Origin: Cerrena zonata
Taxonomy: Eukaryota; Basidiomycota; Agaricomycetes; Polyporales; Cerrenaceae
DNA length: 64,000 bases
Direction: 5' to 3'
NCBI GenBank assembly: GCA_038087015.1
Contig: JASBNA010000027.1
Span: 372,001 to 436,000 of the forward strand
The translations under genes were made by a program, and so were the position numbers. The notes beneath the pieces are model-generated. The model was not told where the DNA came from. It did no database searches and was given only the letters and a program-made list of their open reading frames with translations. Positions 11,108 to 22,191 of the stretch are shown here, piece by piece; the stretch's first letter is position 1, and each line of letters begins with the position of its first letter.

Positions 11108-11941
11108 TTAGTTTTGTTCTTCGATGAATTTGTCGATATCGATTTCTTGTAATTGGGCATTGGCAGCCATACTGATTTTTCTTTTATGTTCTTCGGCGTA
11201 TTGGATTCTATGTAATTTTGAAATGGCATTCCAACCAGAGACTGGAGCTGATAAGTGGAATGGGTCTAACCAGGTATTCAAGGCTTTGAAGTTCTCCCCT
11301 AAAGTGGCGATTTCGTGAATGATATCTTCGATACAGATTATTCCTAAATCGTCGCCGAATTTATCTTCAACCAATTGATTATTATTTAATTTGATTGATT
11401 TTAATTTATCTTGTTCATTTTCTTCATTTTCATCTATAATGGTAATACTAGCTCTTTTATTGAATAATTGACGAACGGAGTTTAAAGATGGAGTCCCGGC
11501 AACTATGTAAGGACTGATCAACTTCAATAACGGTAAAAGAGCAGGAGTCACTTTAACGAACACCCCAGTATTCTGTTTTGTCAAACGTAATAATTCAAGT
11601 ACGTTATTTGCCTTTTTAGGAATTCTTAAACCTTTAATATGATTGGGGACTCTAATTATGAAAAGTAATTTTGGTTCAACTTCTTTTGAAGCTGAAATCT
11701 GTTCGTTTTTCTGTTTTTCATGCTTTAATATCTTGGAAATTCTCTTATTCTCTAATTCGTTCGACTTATTATTGGAAATTAAGGTCTCTGCTCTAATGAA
11801 TTTGTTAGAGGCATTATGTTTTCTTTTACTTTCTCTGTCCAATCTTCTTTGCTGGGCTTGTTCCTGTTTCTCCAATCTTTTTCTGTCGTTGTTCTTTCTT
11901 TTACGAAGAAGAATCTCCGGGTTGGAATTAAGCACGGCCAT
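11108..11941 (-). CDS. RLP7: Rlp7, L7-like 60S ribosome biogenesis factor
   Basis: Rlp7 resembles ribosomal protein uL30 and binds ITS2 in pre-60S particles, where it is needed for 27S pre-rRNA processing. The N-terminus is highly basic and charged (RKRKNNDRKRLEKQEQAQQRR), followed by the uL30 fold with LLFIIRVPNHIKGL, LELLRL and KVTPALLPLLKLISPYIVAGTPSL. It ends in the Rlp7-type C-terminus EIDIDKFIEEQN. It has 277 residues against 322 in S. cerevisiae, mainly from a shorter N-terminus. The ATG is at 11941. The partial uL30 similarity and the longer acidic insert separate it from true RPL7. Confidence 0.85.
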   Translation of the reverse strand: MAVLNSNPEILLRKRKNNDRKRLEKQEQAQQRRLDRESKRKHNASNKFIRAETLISNNKSNELENKRISKILKHEKQKNEQISASKEVEPKLLFIIRVPNHIKGLRIPKKANNVLELLRLTKQNTGVFVKVTPALLPLLKLISPYIVAGTPSLNSVRQLFNKRASITIIDENEENEQDKLKSIKLNNNQLVEDKFGDDLGIICIEDIIHEIATLGENFKALNTWLDPFHLSAPVSGWNAISKLHRIQYAEEHKRKISMAANAQLQEIDIDKFIEEQN

Positions 11942-12085
11942 GTCTAGTATCGTCAGGTTACAAGATGTGAAGAAGGTATAGATCGGTGATGCTCTTCTCT
12001 TGAAAAAAAAAGACAGAAAAAAAAAAAGAAAATCCCATCTTGCTTATGTAAGCGGCCCATCTTCCCCCTCGGAAATAAACTAGCA

Positions 12086-12091
12086 CACGTG
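12086..12091. promoter_or_regulatory. CACGTG E-box upstream of RLP7
   Basis: CACGTGAC lies about 145 bp before the RLP7 ATG. This is a Cbf1-type site; in Candida, Cbf1 has been linked to ribosomal-gene promoters together with Tbf1. The motif is short and could be chance. Confidence 0.3.
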
Positions 12092-12479
12092 ACAGCCCCG
12101 GATCTCCCCGATTTTCAAAACAACTCCATCTTTGCACAGTAAAGCGTGGTGCCTTCTCTTTGTTGTTGGCATTGACTACCCAACCAATGAAACAAGCCAA
12201 ACGGGGTCTTCTCGACCAACACTCCCATCACCATTCTGGACCCATACTGTTAGATCCTTCCCATCTTTATGCAAGGGTACCAAAAAACAAGAAATGGTGC
12301 GCAAGAAAAGATTGCAAATTTATTGTAGAGTGCCCCTTAAAATAGTTCTATACCTTGAGCTGGGGCAGGGAACCCGGGATATACTTGCAAGAAACGAGTA
12401 ATGGTCTTGTGGGTTGGATGGAAAAAACAACGAGAGAACCCCCCCGATGAAAACATCGAGATTATAAACAAATAAATGG

Positions 12480-12841
12480 TTACATGGTCAACCAAGTAAT
12501 GGTAATTTCATCCTTTGAGCTAAAGCTAAATCCATGACCGTTGATATCCCAGAGCTCACCAGGGTGTCCATCTGGACGTGCTATTAAGACCGCAATGGCC
12601 AAAATGAGTCAGGACCCTTATAATAGCCATAAGTTAAATATCATACCGTTTTGTTGTTAATCCATGCGCAAATAGGAGGGTAACCAAGTAGTTCAAAGTT
12701 CCAGGCACCCTGACCTCTGCGAAGTAACTTTTCCCGTGTAGATGATTCAAGTACTCTTGTAAAACATCCGAATCAAAACAACCCAGTGGTTTCTACTTGT
12801 AGATCAGTGCTTATGGAAGTAGCAAAAGAAAAAAAACCCAT
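12480..12841 (-). pseudogene. Possible broken small gene, unrecognised
   Basis: Four minus-strand segments in order look like globular protein rather than AT-rich noise. They run from an ATG at 12841 to a TAA at 12480. The first has about 19 codons; the second includes FDSDVLQEYLNHLHGKSYF; the third reads GQGAWNFELLGYPPICAW; the last reads PDGHPGELWDINGHGF. Joining them needs one extra G removed near 12782-12784, one base restored near 12710, and then either an intron-like gap (GTATGA...AATAG, about 12580-12640, with no TACTAAC) or a further shift. I do not recognise the protein, which would be about 100 residues. The indel pattern resembles that of LEU2 nearby. It could be a real small gene with assembly errors, a decayed gene, or chance. 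Confidence 0.3.
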
Positions 12842-15208
12842 TCTTAAAAAAAAAAAAAAGAGAGTCAATTACTTTTCCTTTATTTTTAGTTAAAGCCTTT
12901 TGTTTTTCTTTGTTTCCAGTTTAAATATAACCTATCATCCTACTCCTTGTTTCTCTTCTCTTCCATCCTTCATCTTCTTTTCTTCATTCTTGCGGCGGTT
13001 GTTGCTTGCTATACCTACCCAACTTTCCCTGTTGTTTACCCGCCTATTCAAGCCTACGCTTACAACCCAAACAACACTTGCTTCTCGACAAGGGTGCTTC
13101 GTCTACATATTCCTTGTTTTGTTTTTCGTTCTTGCAATTTCCAGAATCCCATCGACTTTACTTTATTCCACCACTCATTGCAGCTTGCCAATTGACACTT
13201 GTCATACCATTTCTTCCCTACTTGATCGCTTAACCTACTCGAGCGCTTAATTTTGCCCCGTTGCTCCATCCTTGCCCTTGATCTTCTATTTCCGGATTTA
13301 AACGTGTTATTACTTATTCCCTTCGAAGCGCCCATCAAGAACCCACCTTTGAAAAAGTCCTTTCCTCCAGAGCTTCTCCTAAGGTTTATCGGCGGGTATT
13401 TTTTTTTTTTGGTGGTTGTATTTTTAGGGCTAATTTTTCCTCGTTGAAGAAAACACTAACAAAACTAAAAAAATCATCTTTTTTTTTACCGTTTGGTTAA
13501 TTTCTCGATTTATCCGTTGACTTTCTTTTTTTGTTCGGTTTTTTTTTTTTTTGTTCGGTGATTTTTTTTTTTTTTTTCTTTTGCTTCTTTTTTTATTTTA
13601 CTTTAATTTTTTTTTGTTTTGTTAGTGATACTATATTAGGTAGTGTGTTTGATCCCCCTCATCACTTACTTCATCCCATCACCAGTCTGGTCTTCTTCGT
13701 ACTTCTACAAGGACTGCTTTGCATAACCCAAAACCCTCAAGAAACCTGCCCCCTTCACCACCGGTTGTCCTAGTTCTTGTGGGTTTTGTTCTTGTTCAAT
13801 TTACTGTTCCACTTGTTCACATTTGCATCTACAATTTCTGTCTTTCCTCTCTGACATCATCCAAATAACTGATCGGTATTGTCTTGACATTTAGGTCCAT
13901 TATTCTCATTTTTCTAACAAGCAATAACTCATCTCGTTGGGCTAATTCCCCTTCACAACTCACAATTAAATCAAGAATTGCAATTGCAACCTGTTCAAGT
14001 TGAAAAAATAAAAAAATATCAAAAAAAAGACAGAACAAGTCCTAGCTATTCTTCCAAATCATTACTGCTTTATTGACTCTTGTTACACCCTCAGCTTGAC
14101 TTCTTTTTTTGGGTTATTTGTCTTTTTGTTTTTCTCTTTGTCGTTGTTCTTTTCTTTTTTGTTTATTTTGATTTCAAATCACCCATCAAACTCCAATTCA
14201 TTCTCGTTCCTCGTTTGTTGTTGTCGTTATCATATCTATCCATCTTTGATTCATTGATTCCGTGTTGTCTGCTAAGTTTTGTTTCCTGTTTATTTTAAAT
14301 AATAAAAAAAGTTTAAACAATCCTAAATCTCCCCTATATTCCTTTTACACGTCAGTTCTTCAGTTGTTACTATCTCCATTAACCCTTTTACTCCTATCTT
14401 TGATCCAATCTACGTTGTTCTTTCCTTTTTGAAGTACCTGATCTATCTCCACACTTCAAAAAAAAAAAAAAGTATATCGTCAGAAAAGAAAAAAGAAAGA
14501 TTAGCTTCCCGTTTAAACTATTTCATATTCAAAGTCTATTCTTAATCTCAAATCATTCCCCAAGAAAGGCCCCGATCCTTTTTCGAATCTTAATCGAAGT
14601 TCAGAAAGTTTGTTTCACTCAATTCATCTATCGAACTCGCATTTCAGTCTTTGGATCAAGTCAGGTCATCACGAAGGAAAAAAATTAGGTTGCATTTGTG
14701 CTATTTCTCCTTTTTTTTGGTAAATATTGATCCCGGTTTCCATTAACTAGTTGATCCCTAATTTGATCCCTAATTTGATTCGATCTTTGAACTTTGGAAA
14801 ACAAAGAATTTTCATAAAGTTTATTCATTCCTCAAAATTCCTATAAATTAACTTCGTTCTTACGGTTTTTTTCTAGAATTTTTGATCTGAGTTCTTCATA
14901 CTTCATTCTTCATTCTCCCTTTTCTTAAGAAATCTTTTCTATTGGTGGTTGGTGAAACTGTTTTTTTTTTTTTCTCTTGGTTAGTCGATTTTTGAATGTC
15001 CACTTCATCTTCAAGTTATCATCACCTTTCAAACTTCTACTAGCTTTTTTCTTCTTCTTTCTTTTTTTTTAGATTGTCGGTTGATACTTTATTTTTCAAG
15101 AAAGAGAAGAAGTTAAAGAAAAAAAATTACAATCATTTCGGACTTTGGGATATTGAATCATTTCATAATTTTCAAATTTCGAAACCCTTTCCACCCGCTC
15201 ATTTTCTT

Positions 15209-15590
15209 ATGAACTCAAGTCAACCAAACAATCAACTGGATCAACTGAAACAACAGCAACAACAAAAACTGGAATCACAATCGAATCAACAAAACAACAG
15301 CCGAACAATGAACAATCAAGCATACGTCAAAGTCGAACCTAATGAAGGGGTTTTGGGCTCTCCAATAAATCATTCTAATTTGCATCAATTTAAACATCTT
15401 CAAGCTCATCCTCAACCTGTACATCTGCCCTTAACTCCTTATATGCAGAATTTTATTAACCAAGACCCTCAGCAACAATCTTTGCAACCAATTCAAGCAC
15501 CCGCTTTTGATTTTAATTCTTCTCAATTTTCCCATCAAAGACAATTCCCCTCTAGCGTTGCACATTTACCACAATCGCATCACCATCACC

Positions 15591-15634
<44 letters not shown>

Positions 15635-17983
15635 GCTTATCAAACTCAATCTCCTTATGCTCAAGTTCAATCTTTGAACTATCAATATCATCCATCTCAA
15701 CCTCAACCTCAACCTCCTTCACTGCATCAATTTGGTAATACCTTCTTACATAGACCAATGCCATCAACCGACTCAAACTTAGGAAAATCGCCAATTGGCT
15801 CAAGATCTGGTACTCCAATTGATCATGGTCTTCATGAAAACATGATGTCTGGTGCTTATGGTTTACAATCAGCTCTGAATGACATTGGTGGTCTTCATTC
15901 AAACCTTTCTATGCTTCCATCAAATAGTAGAAAAAGACAAAGAAAATCTGATCATGCTGTACCTGGTGATGATGGTGATAATGAATTAAAACAATTAGCC
16001 TTTAAAGCATCTAAATTACCACTTCATGAATTAGCATTAAGAATCAAATCAATTGAAAATGATGATTCAATACCAGAAACAAAAGCAAGTGCTTCGCACG
16101 TTAATATTTCTCATGATGATAATTCATCTAGTAATGATAATAATTTAGATCATGGAAATATTTCTTCTTCAAATAATGCTAAAGATACAAGTAAAGAAAG
16201 ACAACGTCAAATTTTTGGTATGGTCTGGTTACTTAATTCTTGTGAATCTTCTGCAACTGCAGTAGTTCCTAGAAACAGAATATATGCAAGATATGTTCAA
16301 ATTTGTGCAGATAATAGTTTAACTCCTTTGTCTCCTGCAAGTTTTGGTAAATTAGTTAGAATTCTTTTTCCAAATTTAACTACAAGAAGATTAGGAATGA
16401 GAGGACAATCCAAATATCATTATTGTGGAATTAAATTGGTAGGTGATCAAAATTTTCAAGGGGGTTCTCCAATATCTAACTCATCATCATCTTTTGGTAT
16501 TGACTCTCCTCAATCTTTAAATCCAAATAGTCCTTCAATATCTGGAAGCCCTGCACCAACTGCAAATTCAAATTTATTATCAACCCCAGTTAATTCAATT
16601 TACATGACTGAACATTTTCAATTACATACCTTAAGATATATTCCAAATTTATTTCAGTTAATTGAAAATTCACTTAATATGGAAGATATGAACTCTCCAC
16701 TTCATTTACCTTCAATTTATCCCTACTTGCCCAAAGACACTGATTATGATATTGCAGATACTTTGTATTCTTTATATAAAGTTCACTGTACTTCAATTTT
16801 TGAAAGTTTAAGATATATGCATATTAAAAAATTATTTTCATCTTTTGCAAGCTTTAATAGTATTTTAACTGCCCCAGTTTTCAAATTATATACCAGTGAA
16901 CCAGTTCTTGAATGGGTTAAAGAATGTGATTTGGCTATGTACAGGACAATGGCTAAAATGTTAACTAAATTGCACTTACAAAGTGTTCCTGATGAAGTTT
17001 TACAACAATTAAAACAAGTTTCAAAACAATATGTTAATAAATTAAGCGCTTCATTACAGACAAAGGTTCCAAAAAATTTTATGAACTTAAAATTGAAAAA
17101 TGCAAAAAATTTTATTGCAATTTTATCGAGATTAATTAAAGTAATTGAAACTGGTCAATCAGCTGGAAGAATTTTGAATAATCCTTCTGAAAAGCAAGCA
17201 ATGGTTGAAGATTGGTTAAAATTAGATATCAATGAAATTGTTTTAAGAGAGGTTCCTTGTTCTAAAGCTAATATTGAACTTTTGTTAAGTATTTTGAGTA
17301 ATGATTTTATCAATTTATTACAAATGGAGCTGGATAGTCAAAAAAGTCAAAAGGGCCAAGATGGAAGTCAGGAACAACATATGAATCTAGCAGCTTCCTC
17401 AATTATGAATAATTGTGCTAGTTTCATTTCTTCATTACCATCAAGATTTTCTAAAACAAATCCAAGACTTTTCATTTTGGTTGTATCCAATCTTCTCACA
17501 ACTTGTCTTCGAGAAATTAGTTTGAACGGTGGTCAAGGGTTTGGTGCATGGTGGATTGTTAGATGCTGGGTTGATGAATACTTCAATTGGTGTTTTGAAT
17601 TAGGTGGGTTTCTTCAAGACGAATTCCAGTATTCGTTCGAATCAAGTCATCATCACAATAATCGCCACGGTGCCACTAGAACTCAAAGTGATACACAAGC
17701 TGCAAATATTCTCACTGAAGCTGTTCAAGGTGTCAACCCTTCCACTAATTCTCAAAGTAATTTCTTACAATCAAATCCCCAAATTCAACAATTTCAGCAA
17801 CAACAAAGTCACTATGATGATAATACTTCTGAACAATTGAGAAGTACCAGCATGGTTGATCTTTTGGATGGTGCTTATGGAACTGACTTCAAAGACGAGT
17901 CTCAAAATCAAGAATTGATCTTGAACTATGATAATGTTGGTGTTGAAAACATTTTGGGTAAGAATGAAGACATTTTGGGTTGA
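15209..17983 (+). CDS. RFX1: RFX-family winged-helix transcription factor Rfx1
   Basis: The RFX DNA-binding domain lies at about residues 330-410, with WLLNSCESSATAVVPRNRIY, FGKLVRILFPNLTTRRLGMR and the signature GQSKYHYCGIKL. RFX factors bind X-box sites. The S. cerevisiae relative Crt1/Rfx1 represses ribonucleotide-reductase genes until DNA damage, and Candida RFX genes also act in morphogenesis. The 924-residue protein starts at ATG 15209 (MNSSQPNNQLDQ); the open frame above it has no ATG. The N-terminus is Gln/His/Pro-rich with about 15 consecutive Gln (15590-15634), followed by a Ser/Asn-rich linker and the RFX C-terminal extension. The neighbours SIS1 and LST8 suit the orthologue called RFX1 in C. 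albicans, as I recall that gene order. Promoter and leader are unusually long. Confidence 0.85.
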
Positions 17984-18814
17984 GATGTTAGCTCATCACT
18001 CCCCGGCATTAAAGCTTTGAGTCTCGACTCATAGCTCATTTTACTCACTTCTTTCTTCCAAAGCAATCGCTTTGCTGTCATTCCTTTTTTTTTTTTTGCA
18101 GTCCTATTTTTCGTATTTTTGCATCGGCATTCTCTCAGTTTTTTTTATACTTATTTATCATTGGATTCTTTTTTGTTCAATCCTTCTAGTTTCCTCATCT
18201 AACGTTCATTCTCACGTCTATACCCTGGCATCTCTTTAAGTCTTACGATTTACACAATTTTCTTTTTTTTTTTGTTTTTCATCGTTATAATTCACTATAT
18301 TTCATTTGTTTTTCACGATTGCCTTTCATTTGCATTTCACTAGAGATCCCAATTTACCATTCACAAGTATTTCTTTGCTTTACTACTTCATTGTGTCTCT
18401 CTTCACGTTTTATATAGCCAAGTATGCATGTACATATCATTTATTTCAGCTTTACTTGTAGGAACTGTTACTATTAAACATATATGCCTTGAAGTTTAAT
18501 AAGTCCAAAGAACTTAGGATTTGTGACAACCTTTCGAAACTGAGGAATTGATTTTTTTTTTTTTTTGGAAAGTTGCAGCCAAAAGTTGCAGTTTTTTTTT
18601 GGTGGACACTTAGCCGCTACTCTTTCTCTTCTTCATGAACTTAGAGACTGTTCACAGGATCTACAGCTTACTTGTTTGAGGGTGAATAATTGGTTCTAGT
18701 AGGAGTTTGAATCCTGAAAGACCCGTTTTGTCATTGAAGAATTGAATTTCTTAGTTAAAAGTCAAATTAGCCGCTCAAACTATTCCCACCTTATTCATTC
18801 ATCCACCGGTGAAA
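17984..18814. other. RFX1 3' region and SET6-like promoter
   Basis: These 831 bases are T-rich on the left and contain several T runs of 8-14. The right third, before the ATG at 18815, is more mixed. I see no gene or strong motif. Confidence 0.5.
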
Positions 18815-20772
18815 ATGGATAGCAAAAAGCTTGAAAAATCATCTAAGCAAACGATGACCATTTATAACGCTCACGGAGGATATGCGAAAAGGGGTGTCTG
18901 CTTGAAGACTGATGTTTCTGCTTTTAAATCCTTAATTTGTTTCAAGCCTTTAGTGAAAATTATCAACAGCACAGTTCAAAATAACAGTGGATACTCACTA
19001 GAAACAGCCTGTAGCTCCTGTTTTCATAAATTTCCCAATTCGCAGGATAGTATAACCTGTCCCAACTGTTGTTTAACTAAATATTGTGGCCAAGACTGCT
19101 TGTTGAAAGATTATAGGGCTACACATAAATACGAGTGTGACATTCTTCGATCATTCTTGAAAAAGACACCCAAAGAAATCAATATTGGTGAATTTATTAG
19201 ATTGGTTATTCAGCTTTTTGTTGCCTGTGAACAATATCCCACTTACAAGAGAGAAATTTTCAATTTGACTTCTCATAAAGAAGAGTTCATCAAAGGTATA
19301 CATGCTGATTTTCTTTATGATAATCTTGATTTAGTAGTCAATTCAGTGCATGAGTGTAACCCTCGCCGTACAAAGGACGAGTTGAAAAGTTACATTAATG
19401 ACTTGATTTGCATTTGCTTTGTCAATGCAAACATTTTGATGGATGAGTATGGTGAAGCAATTGGGATGGGCATTGATCCATACTTTTCCCTTATCAATCA
19501 TTCGTGCATTCCAAATACAACAGTGGTTCCTTTTTCTTCAACTTCGTTCCAACTTGTCACAAACTGTGCAATCCAGAAAGCAAAAGAAATCACAATAAAT
19601 TATTGTTATACTTCGAATCCTAAAGAGTTGAGACAACTAGATTTGGCTAATCGTTTTTTCTTTACTTGCAAATGTGGGTTATGTACAGCTAAAGTTGATT
19701 ATTTCTTTTCTTATAACTGCCTTAGATGCAATGCGTTGATTTGCAGCCTCTCCTTTGATAATTTTTTCAATGAAGATTCAGCGGATACCTTAGTTTTCAA
19801 ATGTTTGAACAAGACGTGTGGGAATTGCAGAATTCCCATTGATTTGGATCAAGTTAAAAAGGCTAATAGTTTGCATAAAATTATATTGGCCTATTTCGTT
19901 TATTCGTTTTTTTCAAGAAATACCGTGATGCCAGAGTTGAGGACTGATTCTTTTGATAATTTTGTCAAGGGGTTGAATAGCTTTGTTAAAGAAGCTGGAC
20001 TTCTTAACATTGACAGCAAATCTTTAGTCAATTATCTTTCTCTTATTCCTAATGGCTCACTAGAGATCCAGGATGCTCACTTCACCTATATCTCATTAAT
20101 ATTTTCTAATTTATTAGATTTTAAAATAATACCAGAGTATTGCTTCCCTTTAAACCAATTCTTACCAGTTCTTGCAAGCTGTATAGAGAATAAAACTTTT
20201 GACAACAAGAGGAAAGTTGATCTTATATTAACGAGGCTCAAATATGAAGTAAAATCAACGATTAATGCAGATCTTGCAGTGGATTTAACTGAACAGATTA
20301 CTTCCAAATTTTCTCAGTACGCAAGTTTAACAATTACATTCTTAGATATTTACGAGCAATTGGCTCAAGTCCCTGAAGACGAATGGGTATCCAATCTTTG
20401 GAACGAGGGAAAAGATGAAATACTTACTGTTTTATTAAAGTCTACATTTTTTTTTAGCATTCAAGCACTTGAATTTTTTGAAAGTAAATTTCCAATGCAG
20501 ACTCAATTAATGATGCAAGTGATTGATTATGTTGAAGCGATTTTGAAATCAGGATTTTCAACCAGTAGATTGAAGAGTGGTATTCACAAAAGCCAGCTGA
20601 TTTTACCGCTGATACATTTCATGACGAGTTGACTAAATTATTTAACTTTGTCGGTGGTTGTTATTCTTTCAAGCAGAAAGTGATAAAGTACCAGTTTGCT
20701 GATAGAATGAGAAAGCAGATATTTACTCCAGTAGCTAAATTGAATTGTCTTAAAAAGGATCGCTTTCGGTAA
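18815..20772 (+). CDS. SET6: SMYD-like SET/MYND protein (Set6-like) with a frameshift near the C-terminus
   Basis: A MYND zinc finger (about residues 66-108, CSSCFHKFPNSQDSITC, then CCLTKYCGQDCLLKDY) is followed by the second half of a SET domain. This has FSLINHSCIPNTT, the EITINYCY motif and the post-SET cysteines FTCKCGLC. This SET-MYND architecture belongs to the SMYD/Set6 group of predicted lysine methyltransferases. The start is ATG 18815. The first frame stops at 20632, but the frame shifts at the AAAA run 20588-20591. The next frame then gives a clearly coding tail (PADFTADTFHDELTKLFNFV) to TAA 20770-20772, so one A seems lost. With the tail the protein has about 652 residues, longer than S. 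cerevisiae Set6 (about 373). The symbol is therefore by family and neighbourhood, not certain orthology. Confidence 0.65.
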
Positions 20773-20856
20773 ACGGATAAAGTGGATATTGAATAAAAAA
20801 ATTATTAAATTGATGCAAATTAGAAGTAGAACTGAAAAATTGTAAATTGATAGCGA

Positions 20857-21852
20857 TCAAACATCGTTTAAGGCTACACAAACTGCTCCTTTATGGTGAC
20901 CGTTATATTGTCTAACAGTTTCGCTATTAGATAGATCCCATAATCTAACATAATGATCCGAGCAAGCAGTTACTAAATAAGCACTATCTGCACTGAATGC
21001 ACAATCCCAGACCCATCTTTGATGGCCTTGAAGGGTAGTCTCTAGGCTAAAGTTATCTTCAGTAGACCAAATTCTAGCGGTATGATCAGCTGAACAAGTA
21101 GCTAAATGTTTCATATCAGTCAGTAATACGACTCTAGTTATATATTTCAGATGAGATCTAAATTTTGTCACGGGAGTTAAAGAAGTTTCTTCACGATTAT
21201 TTTGCATTTTCCATACATAACAATTACCTTTATTATTCCCGGCAACAAGCATTGAACCATCACTAGCAACAGATAATGAATTTATTGGAACGTCATCTTC
21301 AGGAATTAAATGATGACTACAATGGTTTTCACCCAAATCCCATATTTTTATATTACCATCTTGATCACAGCTTATTAATTCTCCTTGATTTGGATGAATG
21401 ACGACTTCGTTCACCGGACAATGATGTTTATAACTTCTTTGCACTGACGGGGACCTTACATCCCAGACTTTCACCGTTCCATCTTCTGAAGAAGAAACCA
21501 TCCATTTGTTTTCTACTTGGAATGCAAGTGATGTAACATTAGAGCTATGGCCTTCAAAAGTCATGACTGGATTAGAATTATTATTATTATTATTATTATT
21601 GGAAGCACCCGGTCCCATGGAAGCCACCGAATTAGCAGAAGCGGTACCATTGCCAGAATTCCCCACTTGTCTTATATCGTATAATCTTACGTATAAGTTA
21701 CCAGCAGCTGCCAAAAAACGTTTATCAGAAGTTATTTCTAATCGATTAACTTGAGAATCTGGGTGCTGAATTGTACGAGAACAAACCCCAGTTAGCGCGT
21801 CCCAGAATCGGATTGTGTGGTCGTAACCAGCCGACGCTAAGATCACGGACAT
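20857..21852 (-). CDS. LST8: Lst8, WD40 subunit of TORC1 and TORC2
   Basis: Lst8 is a seven-blade WD40 propeller that binds the Tor kinase domain in both TOR complexes. The start MSVILASAGYDHTIRFWDALTG is nearly invariant in the family. WD repeats follow to the end, including MVSSSEDGTVKVWDVRSP, LISCDQDGNIKIWDLG and LATCSADHTARIWSTED. The length is 331 residues against about 303. The difference is an extra low-complexity loop at about residues 70-95 (Gly/Ser/Ala, then eight Asn from an ATT/AAT microsatellite near 21575-21600) between blades 1 and 2. The ATG is at 21852. It converges closely on the true end of the SET6-like gene (84 bp apart). Confidence 0.95.
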   Translation of the reverse strand: MSVILASAGYDHTIRFWDALTGVCSRTIQHPDSQVNRLEITSDKRFLAAAGNLYVRLYDIRQVGNSGNGTASANSVASMGPGASNNNNNNNNSNPVMTFEGHSSNVTSLAFQVENKWMVSSSEDGTVKVWDVRSPSVQRSYKHHCPVNEVVIHPNQGELISCDQDGNIKIWDLGENHCSHHLIPEDDVPINSLSVASDGSMLVAGNNKGNCYVWKMQNNREETSLTPVTKFRSHLKYITRVVLLTDMKHLATCSADHTARIWSTEDNFSLETTLQGHQRWVWDCAFSADSAYLVTACSDHYVRLWDLSNSETVRQYNGHHKGAVCVALNDV

Positions 21853-22191
21853 GGCTGTATTAATATGTATAAGGGAACAAGGGAGTAAGCTGGTTTAATC
21901 ATTTCAACGAAGGATTTTTTATTCAAGAATCTGCTCCGTACACCATCAGTAACCAAAAAAAAAAAAATTGAAAAAATTGCAAATTAAACTTGCAAAATCT
22001 ACAAAAGTTATTAAAATATTCTTTTTTTTATTATAATTAGGTATATATACAAAGCATTGGCAGAGCCAATGACAGTTATCTATAATCTAAGGACGAAGAT
22101 AAGGCAAGAAGAAAAAGCGAAGCTAAAGTACAATTGAATAAAAAGGGAAATGCATTGGGATCATTCATGTCATATGTCATTAATAGAAAGA

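Larger units (their letters stand above)
11942..15208. other. 3.3-kb region without an intact gene: RLP7 promoter and long RFX1 upstream/leader
   Basis: The left part (11942-12850) is more GC-balanced and holds a CACGTG box and a possible broken small gene (12480-12841, listed separately). From about 12880 to 15208 the plus strand is strongly pyrimidine-rich, with many T runs of 8-16 bases and CTTTC/TTCTT blocks. This looks like the promoter and long 5' leader of RFX1. Open frames here are short, low-complexity Phe/Leu/Ser strings without family features. GTTTAAAC occurs twice, near 14310 and 14512. Confidence 0.6.

Noticed and set aside
11100..11950. RLP7 as ribosomal protein L7 itself (RPL7)
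   Set aside because: The C-terminus, acidic insert and weak uL30 match fit Rlp7 rather than the nearly invariant RPL7.
12900..14300. Several 60-115 codon frames rich in Phe, Leu and Ser
   Set aside because: They follow from the pyrimidine-rich strand; there is no domain and no stable start.
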